Origin: Sapria himalayana
Lineage: Eukaryota; Streptophyta; Magnoliopsida; Malpighiales; Rafflesiaceae
Direction of reading: 5' to 3'
Assembly (NCBI GenBank): GCA_029783825.1
Contig: JAREIK010002440.1
Span: 1,746,974-1,810,973, forward strand
DNA: 64,000 nt
Shown: one piece after another, positions 11,935-22,900 of the stretch
Position numbering within the stretch: position 1 is the first letter of the stretch
How the letters are laid out: every line of letters starts with the position of its first letter
The notes under the pieces: model-generated
The model's input: the letters and a program-made list of their open reading frames with translations, nothing else
Told to the model about the DNA's origin: nothing
The model's database searches: none
Made by a program: the position numbers and the translations under genes

Positions 11935-12366
11935 AGGTATTGATGGGGTGGATGGGTGGCTTCTATGGCACTTAGCAATGCAAGTGTGCCACTACTTCTT
12001 CCAACCAAGCAGCCTGCCACTTGAGCTAAGCCCTTGACCTTTGCTTAATGCCCAATGGCTAGTGGGAAGAGCCCTGAAGCTGCCCACTACGACTAGCCAC
12101 TGGCCTGGTCCAATGTAGTTTCGTGCCAATGCCAACTTGACTTGGTAAAACTCATTCCAACCAAGCATGGCCTGGAATGTTCGATTCAAAAAGGCGTGAC
12201 ATTGGGTCATATTGAGACTTGAGTTGACATACAATATGGCCGTGTAGACATGACATGACATGGACACTCATTTCATGTCATGTCTAAAATGGCACGTTGA
12301 CTCAACTTGGTCACCAAAATTCAATCCATATCGTGTTAGCACCTCCCATTTCAAACCTCTAGTAAT
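11935..12366 (+). mobile_element. Degraded hAT-like GC-rich segment
   Basis: Moderately GC-rich stretch ending CATTTCAAACCTCTAG, a decayed form of the shared right end. It may be the right end of the element containing R1 copy d. It includes a hairpin: AGACATGACATG at about 12247 and its complement CATGTCATGTCT at about 12277. The frame at 11992-12267 has no recognisable domain. Confidence 0.4.
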
Positions 12367-12371
12367 GGTAC

Positions 12372-12515
12372 ATAGTAGTGTGCGTGAGGAAGAGAGAGAG
12401 GGTGCATGTGGAGGAACATGGGGGGTGAACACAGTGGTACATGTGATGGTGCATGCAATGGTATTAGGGATGGTTCACGTGGTGGTTCGTGTTGTGGTGC
12501 ACGCAATGGTGTGAG
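12372..12515 (+). repeat. Degenerate GTGGTGCATG-type minisatellite
   Basis: Short words such as GTGGTTC, GGTGCATG and CAATGGT recur irregularly. A similar tract occurs at 21510-21800. No regular period could be fixed by eye. Confidence 0.5.
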
Positions 12516-12949
12516 GTAGAAACCCTAATTGGATTTCCTTTGCAATTTTTTACAAATTTAGTTAAAAAAAAATAAAATTGAAAAAAAAAATTGAGTATAG
12601 ATATTTTAATTTTGAGGGAATAATAATTTATAATGCATTATAAATTATCTCAATTGAGATAAATAAAAAAGAATCTCAATCTAGTGTATTCATTGCAGAA
12701 AAATATAATACAACCAATATAGTTATTAGACATTATTTCTAAATATGAAATCAAGAACATTATACAATAATTAGAGACACATCAAGGAATTATCATATAA
12801 TTCATCCGCTATAATATTTACTATAAAAAAATATATAAAACTTATCATCAAAAAAATAATAGATCATTTCATTCATTCACTTATCACTAGTTATTTCACT
12901 CAAACTTTTATTTCTGACATATAAATTATCAATATGTAAATAAACATTC

Positions 12950-15900
12950 ACATTACTAATAATTATACTTTAATCTCTATGTTTATTACTTATTCTAAAA
13001 ATATTATTGTTGCTAATAAAAAATATTTGAATATTATTGAATATGCTACTGTCCAACTTGAATTCTTGTTAATTCATCATGTCATGCTAATAGATAATTG
13101 TCCTGTTAGTTTACACTTTATAAATTATTTTTCTAGTCAACTCACCTTTGACATTATCATTACTTACTGTAAAAATTTATTTGTATGATTGGCAAACTCT
13201 AAAAAAATTTTATTTTATATTGAGCAGACTAGATTGTATATTCTCTTTTCAATAAAATCTCCACTTGATCCATAAGTGTTTTGCACATGTTGTGTAATTA
13301 CAAATTGATCAATTATCACAAGCAAAATTGAAAAAATTTTATTTTAATCTTAAAGGTATTTCAATCCTAGAGTATGATGCATGTCGGCTAAAAAAAATTA
13401 TCAAAGTTTCATATCATACATGCAAGTCTAGTTTTAATAAAAATTTATTTGATCCAATATAGTTAAACATTTAGGAGCCTAGTACAAATACTATCAGAAA
13501 GAGATTTAGTTATTGGAACATGTGTGTTGATTAATACTCATGATATATATTAACATATTTTTTTTCATAATAGTAAACATTTTTTTCAATTTTTCAAGCA
13601 TTACACAAAATGATAAATATTATTTTAATAGAAATATTAAAAATTAAAAATAATAATATATTAGAACATATTCTAGATCAATTTAACACATATTATATAG
13701 ATAATGAAATTATACATCAAATATCTTATGATGACTCACCACAACAAAATGAGATTACTAAATAAAAATATAAATATCTGATTAAAACGACTCGAACATT
13801 CTTACTAGAAAAAAAATTTTTGAAACATGTTTGAAGAAAATTAATTTTAACAATAATTTACTTCATCAATCAGATTTGAATGTCATCTTTTACCATTTCT
13901 TAGTATATATCATTTTATATTCTACAATCTAGAGAAAAACTAATTAGCTTCCCTGCAAGAATTTTTAAATATACTTATTTTGTTAAGGATTCAAGTAATT
14001 TAAAGAGACTAAGAAGAGTGTGAATCTAAATATTGCACTTAAATCCATTATCTTTCATTATTTACCTATAGCCCTACGCTATGTTGCACGGATACGCCTA
14101 GGAACTGCCGTGTCCGACCCGTGTTGCCGTGGCCGACCCGTGTTGCCGTGTCCGACACATGGACACGGGTCGGATATGCGTCAGAGACATATCTGACGGG
14201 TTGTTCGGAAACAGTCGTCGTTAACAACAGACGTGTCGTTTACCTACAGACGCGTAGTTTACCAACTGACGCGTTTTTACGATTCTAACGCGTCGGAAAT
14301 ATACTATATATTAACTATTACTCCTACATCTCCAACAAATTGAGGAACACACCACCGACAGTGAGTTGCCGAAAAGCCGATTGCGAGAAATAATTGTCAA
14401 TTGTTATTGCGTCAAACGGGAAGGGGAGGAGCACACCGCCGAGACGCCGACAATACCTAAGGTAACCTAATTCAATAAAGGGAATGGAGGGTTTTGGAAT
14501 CTGTATCGGGAGGGGGGGGGGGGTGTGTTAGAGGGTTTAAACTTTTTTTACATTATTTTAAAATACAGAATTTTAAAATAATTTAAAATACCTAATATTT
14601 ATAATTAATAATTTTTATTTTTATTTTTATTTTTTTTATCATGACGTATCCTAGTCGTATTCGTATCCTAATTTTTTAGAATTTGTCGTGTCCCCGTATC
14701 CTGCCGTGTCGTATCTCCGTGTCCGTATCCGTGCAACATAGGCCCTACGTGGACCACTTGTTATTAGAGATAGTCACTCATTAGTAACATCTAAACTTAT
14801 TAATATTAAATATGATATTACTCAAAAAGAACCATCATACCAACCAATAAAATCTAATAAAATAAAGTCTAGAAAAAGTAAGATTTCCTAAGTAAGGACA
14901 TCTCATACAAACTCAAGTAATAAAGTAGTCCAAGAAACTTGATTAGTACAAATTCATATTGAGACGATAACTATCAAACTTGACTACTCGTGACTTATAA
15001 TCTATATCGGGAGAAAGAGTTATGTGCAACCTTCTCAAACCATATATATGCTTAGCAATGAGTCAAATGATCTTATAGCCAATTTTTTAAATCTTTATGT
15101 TTCAATCACCCTCCTAAGAGATAGAATAGTTATATTCAAAACCATATTTCATAGATTTTATCATAATCTAACATTGTTGCTTCTTTTATTTCTTTGATTA
15201 TATCTTTTGATGACACTAAAATATTCAAGTCTCCTTTTAAGATATTATCATAACTAAAGCTGGTATCATGATATTTGAAAAAATTTATTTTTAGTCATAA
15301 GTTTTCATTGTTAAAACAAATTCAAATGAAAAAAAATATCTCCTTAAGATAAGTCTTATAGCAATGAGATATACTCTAATATTTAGTGTGAACTACCAAG
15401 ATACTCTCTTATAATCAAGATGACCTTGATGAATATTCTCATTTTTCTTGCAGAATCATTCAACTCAAATATTAACTTCAAACATTGTTTAAGACAAAAT
15501 CTTGGAATACTCAAATATTTTCTTAATATAGAGTTAGTTTATTCTACAAAAAGTATCATATTTTCATATGTGAGATATATATTTGATATTCTTATAAAAA
15601 TTAGTTTTTCAATTATGTTCCAAGAGATGCTCCTATTAATATATATACTAACTTCACTTATAATGTGCCGCCTCTTTTGATTGATTCTAAAATTTATAAA
15701 AGAATCATAGAAAAAATTACTTGTTAAATTATGACCAAACTAAATATAACATAAGCAATCAATATAATTAATTATTTTATATATTCTTCTCAGCATATTC
15801 ATCTTGATGTAACTATTTACAAACTAATATTAAAAAAAAATTTACTAAAACTTAGGATCTCTTTCAAAGATCATGTACATTTGCAATTAATCAAATTTCA

Positions 15901-16330
15901 AATAGGAGTTGGGTACAAGCATGCACTAAAAAAAGATAGATGATAAAATTTTATATTTTTCTTAAATATAACTTTGTTTCATAAAAAAGTAAAAAATAAA
16001 TGATTATTTTAATATTCAGTACAAATATAGAATTCAAAGTGGTGAAGATAATCACTTATAAAATACTTAAGATATAGAATTTGCTCTTTGATATTAGGCT
16101 TGTACTATCTTTAATATGACAAACACCAACGAGATAGTTTTCAATCTACTATTTCACAAGAAAATAAAACACATAAATATGAACTAATTTTTCTTCATAA
16201 AAAAGATTCATGATGAAATAATTTTTATAATATATAAACAAATAGCAGAGCAAGCATTATACATCTTCACAAAGGCCATGATGAAATCCATACTTAGCTT
16301 TCTTTTCTCTAACCTAAGTTTTTTGGGGTT
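12950..16330 (+). pseudogene. Copia-3: decayed Ty1/copia pol remnant (GAG-pre-integrase to RNase H)
   Basis: Fragments with stops and frameshifts follow copia order on the plus strand. A pre-integrase-like stretch with QLTFD lies near 13140. YDACRLKKIIKVSYHTCKSS near 13370 matches the usual (Y/C)xACQxxKHHRxxY integrase linker. NYQDTL near 15390 matches the reverse-transcriptase DYxDTFSPVAK region. ILKYFLNIELVYSTKSIIFS near 15510 matches the conserved KYFLGIEVxxSxxGI. ENKTHKYELIFLHKK near 16150 and ALYIFTKAMMKS near 16255 match the RNase H end (ERTKHIExDxHFIREK; LADIFTKALP). A GC-rich hAT-like element (14079-14741) splits it. No LTR pair was found. It cannot encode a working polyprotein. Confidence 0.8.
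14079..14741 (+). mobile_element. Non-autonomous hAT-like element with TATGTTGCACGG ends, exact 8-bp duplication
   Basis: Left end CTATGTTGCACGGATACG and right end CGTATCCGTGCAACATAG are perfect inverses over 18 bp. The subterminal GTGTCCG/GACACGG words are also mirrored. Flanks GCCCTACG (14071-14078) and GCCCTACG (14742-14749) are identical 8-mers. The interior has a G12 run at about 14512-14523 and no transposase. The 8-bp duplication points to hAT. Related CTATGTTGC-ended MITEs are common in plants, from general knowledge. It sits inside Copia-3. Confidence 0.9.
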
Positions 16331-16835
16331 TTATACATCAACTTCATAGAAGATATTATGATATTTATTTTTTTATATTTTTAATGAAAGCATCCAACTT
16401 GTAATCTGCCCTAACCATATTTGTCCATTAGATAAGAATGTGAGTTGTACATTAGTATTCATTGAGTATTATTGTCCTTTTTATTTTATAATTATTAAGT
16501 TAAATAGTTTATAATTTACTATTATAATATTTAAGAAATAAGAAAAAATAATAATAAACAATAAGTGATTACTTGTGATATAATGGCTTGCTCCTATATT
16601 AACAACCACAAGTTAGAAATTGGAATATAAATCATGAGAGTTATAGTACTTGTAGGATCAAAAATATCTCTTATTGCCTTAGAGAAGGGTTATAAAACTC
16701 TAAAAATTATTGGATATCTTTGATAACCATTTTATTTCTCTCAACATTTTATCGTGCTCATTACCTCATCATTGAAAATAATAATCATTATTTATTTCAG
16801 GTTCATCTTTTTTTATGCATTATATAAAAAATATT
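16330..16835 (+). other. Region 3' of Copia-3, possible LTR remnant
   Basis: Begins just after the copia C-terminal motif, with TTTTTTGGGGTTTT near 16319 as a possible polypurine-tract relic. No second LTR copy was found, so the assignment is weak. Confidence 0.25.
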
Positions 16836-17560
16836 ATGCATCTATATACTAGCATTATATTGCAGCTCCCTCAATTGACAGCAACAATGAATTGATATCA
16901 TACACATATTACCACCAACAAAGGGTTGGTGTCATACATTGCACTAGCAATCTATAACATACAATTATGTCCTCTTTTTTCTTTTTTTTTCTTCTTTTTT
17001 GTGCACCTACGAGATACACCCACAGCACACAATGTGTACCTAGAGTTATGTGGACATTTGATGTGAATCTTGTGCACCTACTCTATATAGGATTGTGGGG
17101 GCACTGATTGTGCACATTAGTGCCACCTAGGGCTTATTATGCACTTTTTTCATGACACAACACACGTTTCTCACTGTAAAGTGAGCTAGGGCTTACTATG
17201 CACTTTTTAAAAAATCTTATGTATCTAGATACTAGCATTATATCATAGCTCCCTCAAATGATACCAACAATGAATTGATATCATACATAAATATTAACAC
17301 CAACAACATGTTGGTTTCACACATTGCAGCAGCAATCTATAGCATACAAATTTTATCCCCGATTTTCTATTTTTTTCTTCTTTTTGTGCACTTATTTGAT
17401 ACACCGGCAGCTCACAGTGTGCACCTAGAGTTGTGTGGACATTTCATGTGAATCTTTTGCACCTATCTGCATAGGATTGTGAGGGCACCGGTTGTGCACA
17501 TTAGTGTCACCTAGAGCTTTTTTATGCTCACACAACACACATTTCTCTCTCTAAAATGAG
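16836..17560 (+). repeat. Tandem duplication, two units of about 0.35-0.38 kb
   Basis: Unit 1 starts at 16836 and unit 2 at 17219. Shared in order: TACTAGCATTATAT, CAACAATGAATTGATATCAT, AGCAATCTATA.CATACAA, GTGTGGACATTT.ATGTGAAT and GGTTGTGCACATTAGTG.CA. Unit 1 also ends with an internal repeat of CTAGGGCTTA.TATGCACTTT. No coding potential was recognised. Confidence 0.85.
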
Positions 17561-18390
17561 TTATAAAGATCAGAGATCATACTCAATTCACAAAACTCTC
17601 ACTTTAACACAAGATATGAGAGTAATTAATATTTCAACAGTCGTATCTTTAAAATTTGGAGAGGCCAAATCTGATGAGTCACAAACCTCGTACATACCAC
17701 CCTTTAACAAAAACATTTATCATCAAATCAAAGTAATACATCGAACAGATACATACAACACCAATACTTCTCAAATAAAAAATCATCTCCGTATTATTCT
17801 TATCCAAACATATTTTACGCAAATATTTTCATAAATTTGATATTTACATCCCTCAATTTGAATTTCATTTTATGTCACAATAAGCTATTTGCCCACCTTT
17901 GCGCATTTTATGTCCTAAGAAAGAAACTCTTCCAAATTTAGTTCTCTTGCATGTATTTCAATAAGTAGATTTCTGAAACTTGTTTATCTTTTAAAAAAAT
18001 AATAATAATTTTCCATTAGTTATTCAACATTTTCATCCTTAATATACTTAACATGATTTAAATCTCTAATTTTTCGTTCACTGATTTTTGCTAAATAAAA
18101 ATGTTTTTTTTTTCTCTTCTTAGTACCTAGTATATCAAAAAAATCATCATATGTTATTTTTTGTCTCCTATCCCTTTACTATTCAGCCTCTTAGCATTCT
18201 TGTAAAATTAATAATACTTTAATCTTTTATTTTTTTGTCCAACCCTATAATATTTTTCCTAATAAGTTATTGCACTTCAATACCCCAACATCATGTCTCA
18301 CCTCCATTACCACCTCCCAATTTAGTAGTTCTTAACTCTTTCTTCTTCAACAAGCAAAGTGTTCAGAAGAATAGACAAAACATTGAACGC
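17560..18390. other. Intronic DNA, no gene recognised
   Basis: AT-rich with short open frames (17556-17834, 18235-18483) that show no recognisable motif. Confidence 0.5.
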
Positions 18391-18392
18391 AA

Positions 18393-18445
18393 AATAATAT
18401 TGGAGCACCATTATATATCATGGGCACTAATATACCTAATCTATT
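18393..18445 (+). mobile_element. Solo end of the MITE-like element seen at 32.0 kb
   Basis: ATTGGAGCACCATTATATAT is shared with both ends of the 32043-32513 element. No partner end was found nearby. Confidence 0.4.
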
Positions 18446-18723
18446 TTATACAAACATTGAAAACTGAAATACAAAACAATTGAAATACAATGCAAAGCTA
18501 TCTCAATAAATATAATGAACAAATTAATGACAATCAAAATTGAACCTCCACATAGAATTTGGCCTATAATTTAGTGATCTAACAAAATTAAGTTCTATAT
18601 ATTTTCTTATAATATCTCCAGCTCATTTTGTGTCTATTCTCTCTTTTTTATTGTCCAACCACCATGATATGGCCATCCTTTATTTGAGAGTGTTAGCATC
18701 ATATAGGAATGACAATAATTTTA

Positions 18724-18795
18724 CGAAGAATATTTCAATTCCTTTGACATGTGTTGCAATGATAGACTGAGTTCTGGGCCATGGTCTCCCCAATA
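18724..18795 (-). pseudogene. Degenerate partial duplicate of MDAR4 exon 4
   Basis: Read on the minus strand, just past the exon 4 donor, TGGGGAGACCAT and TATCATTGCAACA recur with spacing like that in exon 4. GGAATTGAAATATTCTTCG, resembling the exon 4 start, follows. The copy has no intact frame. It looks like a rearranged tandem copy, but short matches could arise by chance. Confidence 0.4.
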
Positions 18796-18828
18796 TCATA
18801 TAAATATCTAAAAAACTCATTCCAGTAC

Positions 18829-18947
18829 CTGAGCACCTGTTGCAATGATAAGAATTTTATAAGTAATGGTCTCCCCAGTTGCTGTTTGCAATGCCTTCCG
18901 TCTCACATCAGCAGCCTTAACTCGAATTCCGAGAATCAATTCAATTC
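18829..18947 (-). CDS. MDAR4: MDAR4-type monodehydroascorbate reductase, exon 4
   Basis: This exon lies 12.9 kb from exon 3 but completes its split glycine codon. The joint reads WYQKH-G-IELILGIRVK, then AADVRRKALQTATGETITYK and ILIIATGAQ. The ATG motif (here IIATGA) is the conserved end of the first FAD-binding segment in this flavoprotein fold. The acceptor is CATGCAG and the donor GTACTG. The 119 bp keep the frame and end in phase 0, after residue 124. The family usually reads TGARALKLEEFG here, so the next exon should begin with ALKLEEFG; I could not find it on the minus strand in the remaining 18.8 kb. Either intron 4 exceeds that size or the gene is truncated. Confidence 0.93.
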
Positions 18948-18969
18948 CTGCATGTTGAAACTCATGTGT

Positions 18970-19480
18970 TGAAATAACATATTTTCTTACATGGCATCAA
19001 CTCAAACTCAAATATCTAAAAAAGAAAAAATTAGAACTTCAATTATTTTGACTTACTTTAAGATAATAAAAAATAAAAATTATAAGAATATCAATTAAGA
19101 GTCGGCATAATGTATATATTATCAAATATAATATATATATTATCAAATATAATACATATATTATCAAATATAATATATATATATATATAGGAGTGCAGGT
19201 GATACTGGTCACCTAAAGAGACATACCAATCAATACACAAAAAAATATGATACATTAAATCCAAAATAATTCAACTAAGCTTGGGGGGTGTGGTGTTTGA
19301 AGTTGCATCTAATTCAGATTATTCGACCTCATTCATATACCACAATAATTTAGAAAGAAAAAACAAATACAAACTGATTACAATCAAGAGTCCGATTATA
19401 TTTTTGGAAAAATCATAAAGTAGTCAGTATCATGCAAACTTACTTCCAGTCTTCTTATTATACAATTCTTATGTCAACAT
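18970..19480 (+). repeat. R1 repeat, copy e (truncated)
   Basis: Shares AAAATATGATACATTAAATCC (19 of these bases, near 19241) and GTAGTCAGTATCATGCA (near 19420) with the other copies. It breaks off at about 19480. GC-rich sequence ending CCCTTTGATATCTTCA (about 19500-19562), a decayed hAT right end, follows. Confidence 0.6.
19125..19190 (+). repeat. ATTATCAAATATAATATAT short tandem repeat, three units
   Basis: Three copies of an about 22-bp AT-rich unit, ending in a (TA)n run, inside R1 copy e. Confidence 0.85.
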
Positions 19481-19589
19481 GTAGGAAGGAAATACGGCAC
19501 AATGACCCAACTGGGCCACCCAAAAATGAATCATGTCGGCATGGCACGACCCCTTTGATATCTTCATTCAAAAGTGCCTAGCTTATTAC

Positions 19590-20409
19590 ATTTTTAGCAC
19601 TTGACTTTTCCTTTTTCCATATTTTTTGATCTTTCTCTAAATCATGATTTGCTTGCTACCAAAAAATTATTGTCATCAATTATGCCTCTCAAAAGCAACA
19701 CTTCACTCAAGATTATTCTCCTATATTGTCTCTTCATATTCTCAAAAAATAGAGTTACAATCACAACCTCATATATCAACTTCATCAAACTGCTACCAAT
19801 GATAATAATTTTAATATCTCATGAATTCGATAGCAAACAAAGCATCATTACTATCCTATCATCATAATCGCACTATCATAATCACTGATTTAACAATCTA
19901 TAGGCACAAGTTGGCTAATTAACATGTTAAACTTATGCAAGCAATTGGAGAAATATAATAATCTTTTATACATAAATTATATAGTTTCTTTCTCAATAAT
20001 ATCTGATTAACTAGTTACTTAATCTAATAAAGATTCTTTAGTGTCAACCACAATCTCTTTACTATTTCCTCTTCATTAATATTCACAAGAACAAATTCAA
20101 CCAAGTATAACAAAATCAAATCTCTAGCTTTTTGATCTAGCTTCTCTCATTCACCAATAGCAGTTGACTTAGATTCTACTTTAACACTAACAGATGACTT
20201 TAGATTCTCAATTATAAACTATGAATCTCCATCCATCAAGTCTTTCATGTTCAACTTTCACAATTTAAAACTCTTGCCTGGAAATTTCTCAATCTCTGAT
20301 CTCATTGAATTAGCCATTACAATAATTTTTCTAACATATCTTATAAACAAACCTTCAAAATAACTTATATCCAATGCAAAATTCCTAGAATCAGATGCTC
20401 TAATACCAA
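19590..20409 (-). pseudogene. Copia-4: gag remnant with primer-binding site
   Basis: The minus strand has GGTATTAGAGC (20398-20409), a one-base variant of the plant copia tRNA-Met primer-binding site. It is followed by a gag start reading MANSMRSEIEKFPGKSFKL (from about 20315). KLNMKDLM follows and matches the WKLKMKDIL motif. LHKFNMLISQLVPID further on (about 19920) matches the LxEFNxLxxQL gag motif. Several stops interrupt it. It stops near 19590 with no pol behind it, so the element is truncated. It lies in intron 3 on the same strand as MDAR4. Confidence 0.75.
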
Positions 20410-20415
20410 ATATAA

Positions 20416-21099
20416 TGAATCAAATATTTTGATTTCAGCCATCAAGTTACCAAAGCATCTGATATCAATGTCAGGATCAAATATGTTAACAAGTGTTGTA
20501 ACACCAAATGTCAGGACAAACATATTGGTCACAAGATTTTGTTATTAATTCATTAGATCTACCTCAACTCATCACTTTGTGATAAAAAAATATTAATTGT
20601 TAGGATAAATCCATAATACAATTAATGTTGAAAATAAAAGTGAGCTTAAGGAGAAAAAAGAAACACAATCATGTGCTTAAAAAATCACACAAAAGAGGGG
20701 GAGCATGTGAGAGAGCAAACACATGAAATCATTATATTGTTTCTTATGTTCTACATTATTCTCTTTACATGCTACATGTTCATTTTCATATAATAATTCA
20801 TTTACTAATCACTTGAATACTAATCATGAATACAAATAAATAAAGTTGCAACAATATATTCCCTATCACAACATGAAACCAATGGTGAAAGTATATTCAT
20901 ATTGCAAAACCACTCTAATCATGATAGTATATTTTACATCATGACAACAACATAAGTTAAATAGAATATTGACCTAGTCGTATTGCTAAAGAATCATGAT
21001 GTGATATCAACACATCACGATGTCGCTTCAGCTCATAACTTTCTTTTCCACTACAACTACCTTCCAAGATTTCACATAATGTACGAGTCAATCCTAACA
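20416..21099 (-). mobile_element. 5' LTR of Copia-4
   Basis: On the minus strand the LTR starts TGTTAGGATTGACTC at 21099 and ends TTGATTCA at 20416, just before the primer-binding site, giving TG...CA termini and about 684 bp. No second LTR was found, so the boundaries rest on the primer-binding site and the terminal dinucleotides. Confidence 0.6.
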
Positions 21100-21238
21100 A
21101 GTATATTAATAACTAAAATACAATGAAATACAATAAAAATAATAAAAATCTCAAACCCACTTGAAGCTTATGTGCACATATCTCATACCATGTTATGAGG
21201 AGAAAATAAATAATTATATTCCCTTTACTTTCATAAAT

Positions 21239-21513
21239 GTTAAGTTTTTATTTTTTTATTAGTTTATTTTATTTGTTTTCTATTTAAATTCTTATAAGAC
21301 CACTCGACAAGTGGGATGCCTCAACTTGAATATATATATTGTTGTAGTTTTTGTTTTATTAATAAATATAAAAACAACTTTTATGTTTTTCTTGTTATCT
21401 CTCTTATTCTATCTTCTCGATCCTCTCTCTTCTCGTTCCTCTCTCTTCTCGTTCCTCTCTCTTCTTCTCTTTTATCATTCATCTTTCTTCATTTCTCTCT
21501 CCCTAATTCCCAA
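21239..21513 (+). mobile_element. 5' LTR of Copia-1
   Basis: Starts TGTTAAGTTTTTA and aligns with 26235 onward: TTAGTTTATTTTATT, ATATATTGTTGTA.TTTT and AATGAA/AATAAA..AAAAAC occur in the same order. It contains three copies of CTCTCTTCTCGTTC (about 21420-21465). Identity between the LTRs is low, so the insertion is old. Confidence 0.65.
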
Positions 21514-22900
21514 AGGTGGTGGTGCATAGTGACATGCATGATTGTACACAAGCACGAGTGGCAGTGATGGAGTGCAACAACATTTGCTAACAATAATGAC
21601 AAGGTCATCATTATGTGATTAAAACAATTAGGATTTCCACATATTGTTTCCACCATGATAGCACGGATGGTTTCCAGTGAGCATGGAATGATGGTTTCAT
21701 TATGGTATATAAAGTTTTTGGTGGTTTTGTGGTGGTTCCCATGACGGTTCATGTGGTGGTGTTGTCACAATGCAATGGTGTGTCATGATGGTACCTACTG
21801 ACATGTTAATGTATGTAAACGTTGTGTCCCAATGGCACCTAATACATGTTGTTTGTTGTGCCCCTCACCAAAAAACATGTTCCTAATTAGTGTGGGACCA
21901 ATTAAGATAATGTAGTAAAAATTACAGGTCTACACATATTTATTGTGAGCTACTTCAATTAGTATTTAGAACTTATTCTAAGGGTATGTGATACATTTGT
22001 TAGATAAGTCACCCGAGATGCATAATTATTAATTCATTCATAGTAGTCAATTGATGCAAATATAATCAGCATATCTAGATTTTACCACATGGATATTTCA
22101 CTTGTACATTATTATTACTCAAATAATGATAAACATATTGAATGTTCAAGATGACAAGACTCATTATATGCCTTTGACAAATTTATGTTTGAGGATTGAT
22201 CATATAATACTTATATTGACAATTTTGATTGTACTCAGGAAATTAAAAGATAAGATTCATAATATTTTGTATTCGCATTTATTAGAGAGTAAAATATTAT
22301 TTTGAGAACCCAATTTCTTAGTGAGATGACACTGCTAGTTTTCTAGGATATTGAAAACAAAATAATTAAAACAATGACAGTTGTACTCAGATCGAGCAGA
22401 GTTTGGATAATCAATCAAACTACTATAGTGACATCTTCACACAATGACAATGAAAGAACCAACTGTCCGATTCACTCAGGTTGGATCTTCTACATGTAAA
22501 CCTATTAATCCTATTACATTTGTTAAGGAGAAATATTTTAGACTTATTTCTTTAGGTACTGCTAGTTTCATCAAAATATTTCTTCTTCTTTTCTATAATA
22601 TTATTATCCATTATGCGCATGTATAAAAAGATTGATGTACTATCTTGTAATCACGACTGTAACTAATTAAGTTGCTAGATATATACTCTAATATATTATT
22701 ACATCTTATTGTTTTATTTTTTTGCTAAATTTAATTTGAATTTTTTTGAAATGACAAAAATAGAAAAAAAAAACTAATCTAAATTCTTAAGTATAAAAAA
22801 AACATAAATCACATACAATCATCAATAAAAATAATAAAATATTTAAATCATTCTTGGGTATTATTTCTATTAAATCCTCATATATATAATTTTATCCTAT
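21514..22900 (+). other. Copia-1 internal region before pol, no clear gag
   Basis: Includes a GTGGTGG-type minisatellite (21510-21800) similar to 12372-12515. A short frame at 22444-22626 has no recognised domain. No gag motif could be read, so this part is decayed or replaced. Confidence 0.4.

Larger units (their letters stand above)
1..18828 (-). other. MDAR4 intron 4, left end outside the window (at least 18.8 kb)
   Basis: Starts at the GTACTG donor of exon 4. No continuation of the protein (for example ALKLEEFG or the second nucleotide-binding motif GGGYIGME) was found on the minus strand down to base 1. The content is hAT-type elements, Copia-3, tandem duplications and AT-rich DNA. Confidence 0.55.

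Noticed and set aside
1..18650. Remaining MDAR4 exons
   Set aside because: The minus strand was scanned for GGGYIGME, ALKLEEFG and other later motifs; nothing matched, so none are called.
21311..21752. Leu/Ser-rich membrane-like frames and a His-rich antisense frame
   Set aside because: They arise from the pyrimidine-rich Copia-1 LTR and a GTGGTG minisatellite.
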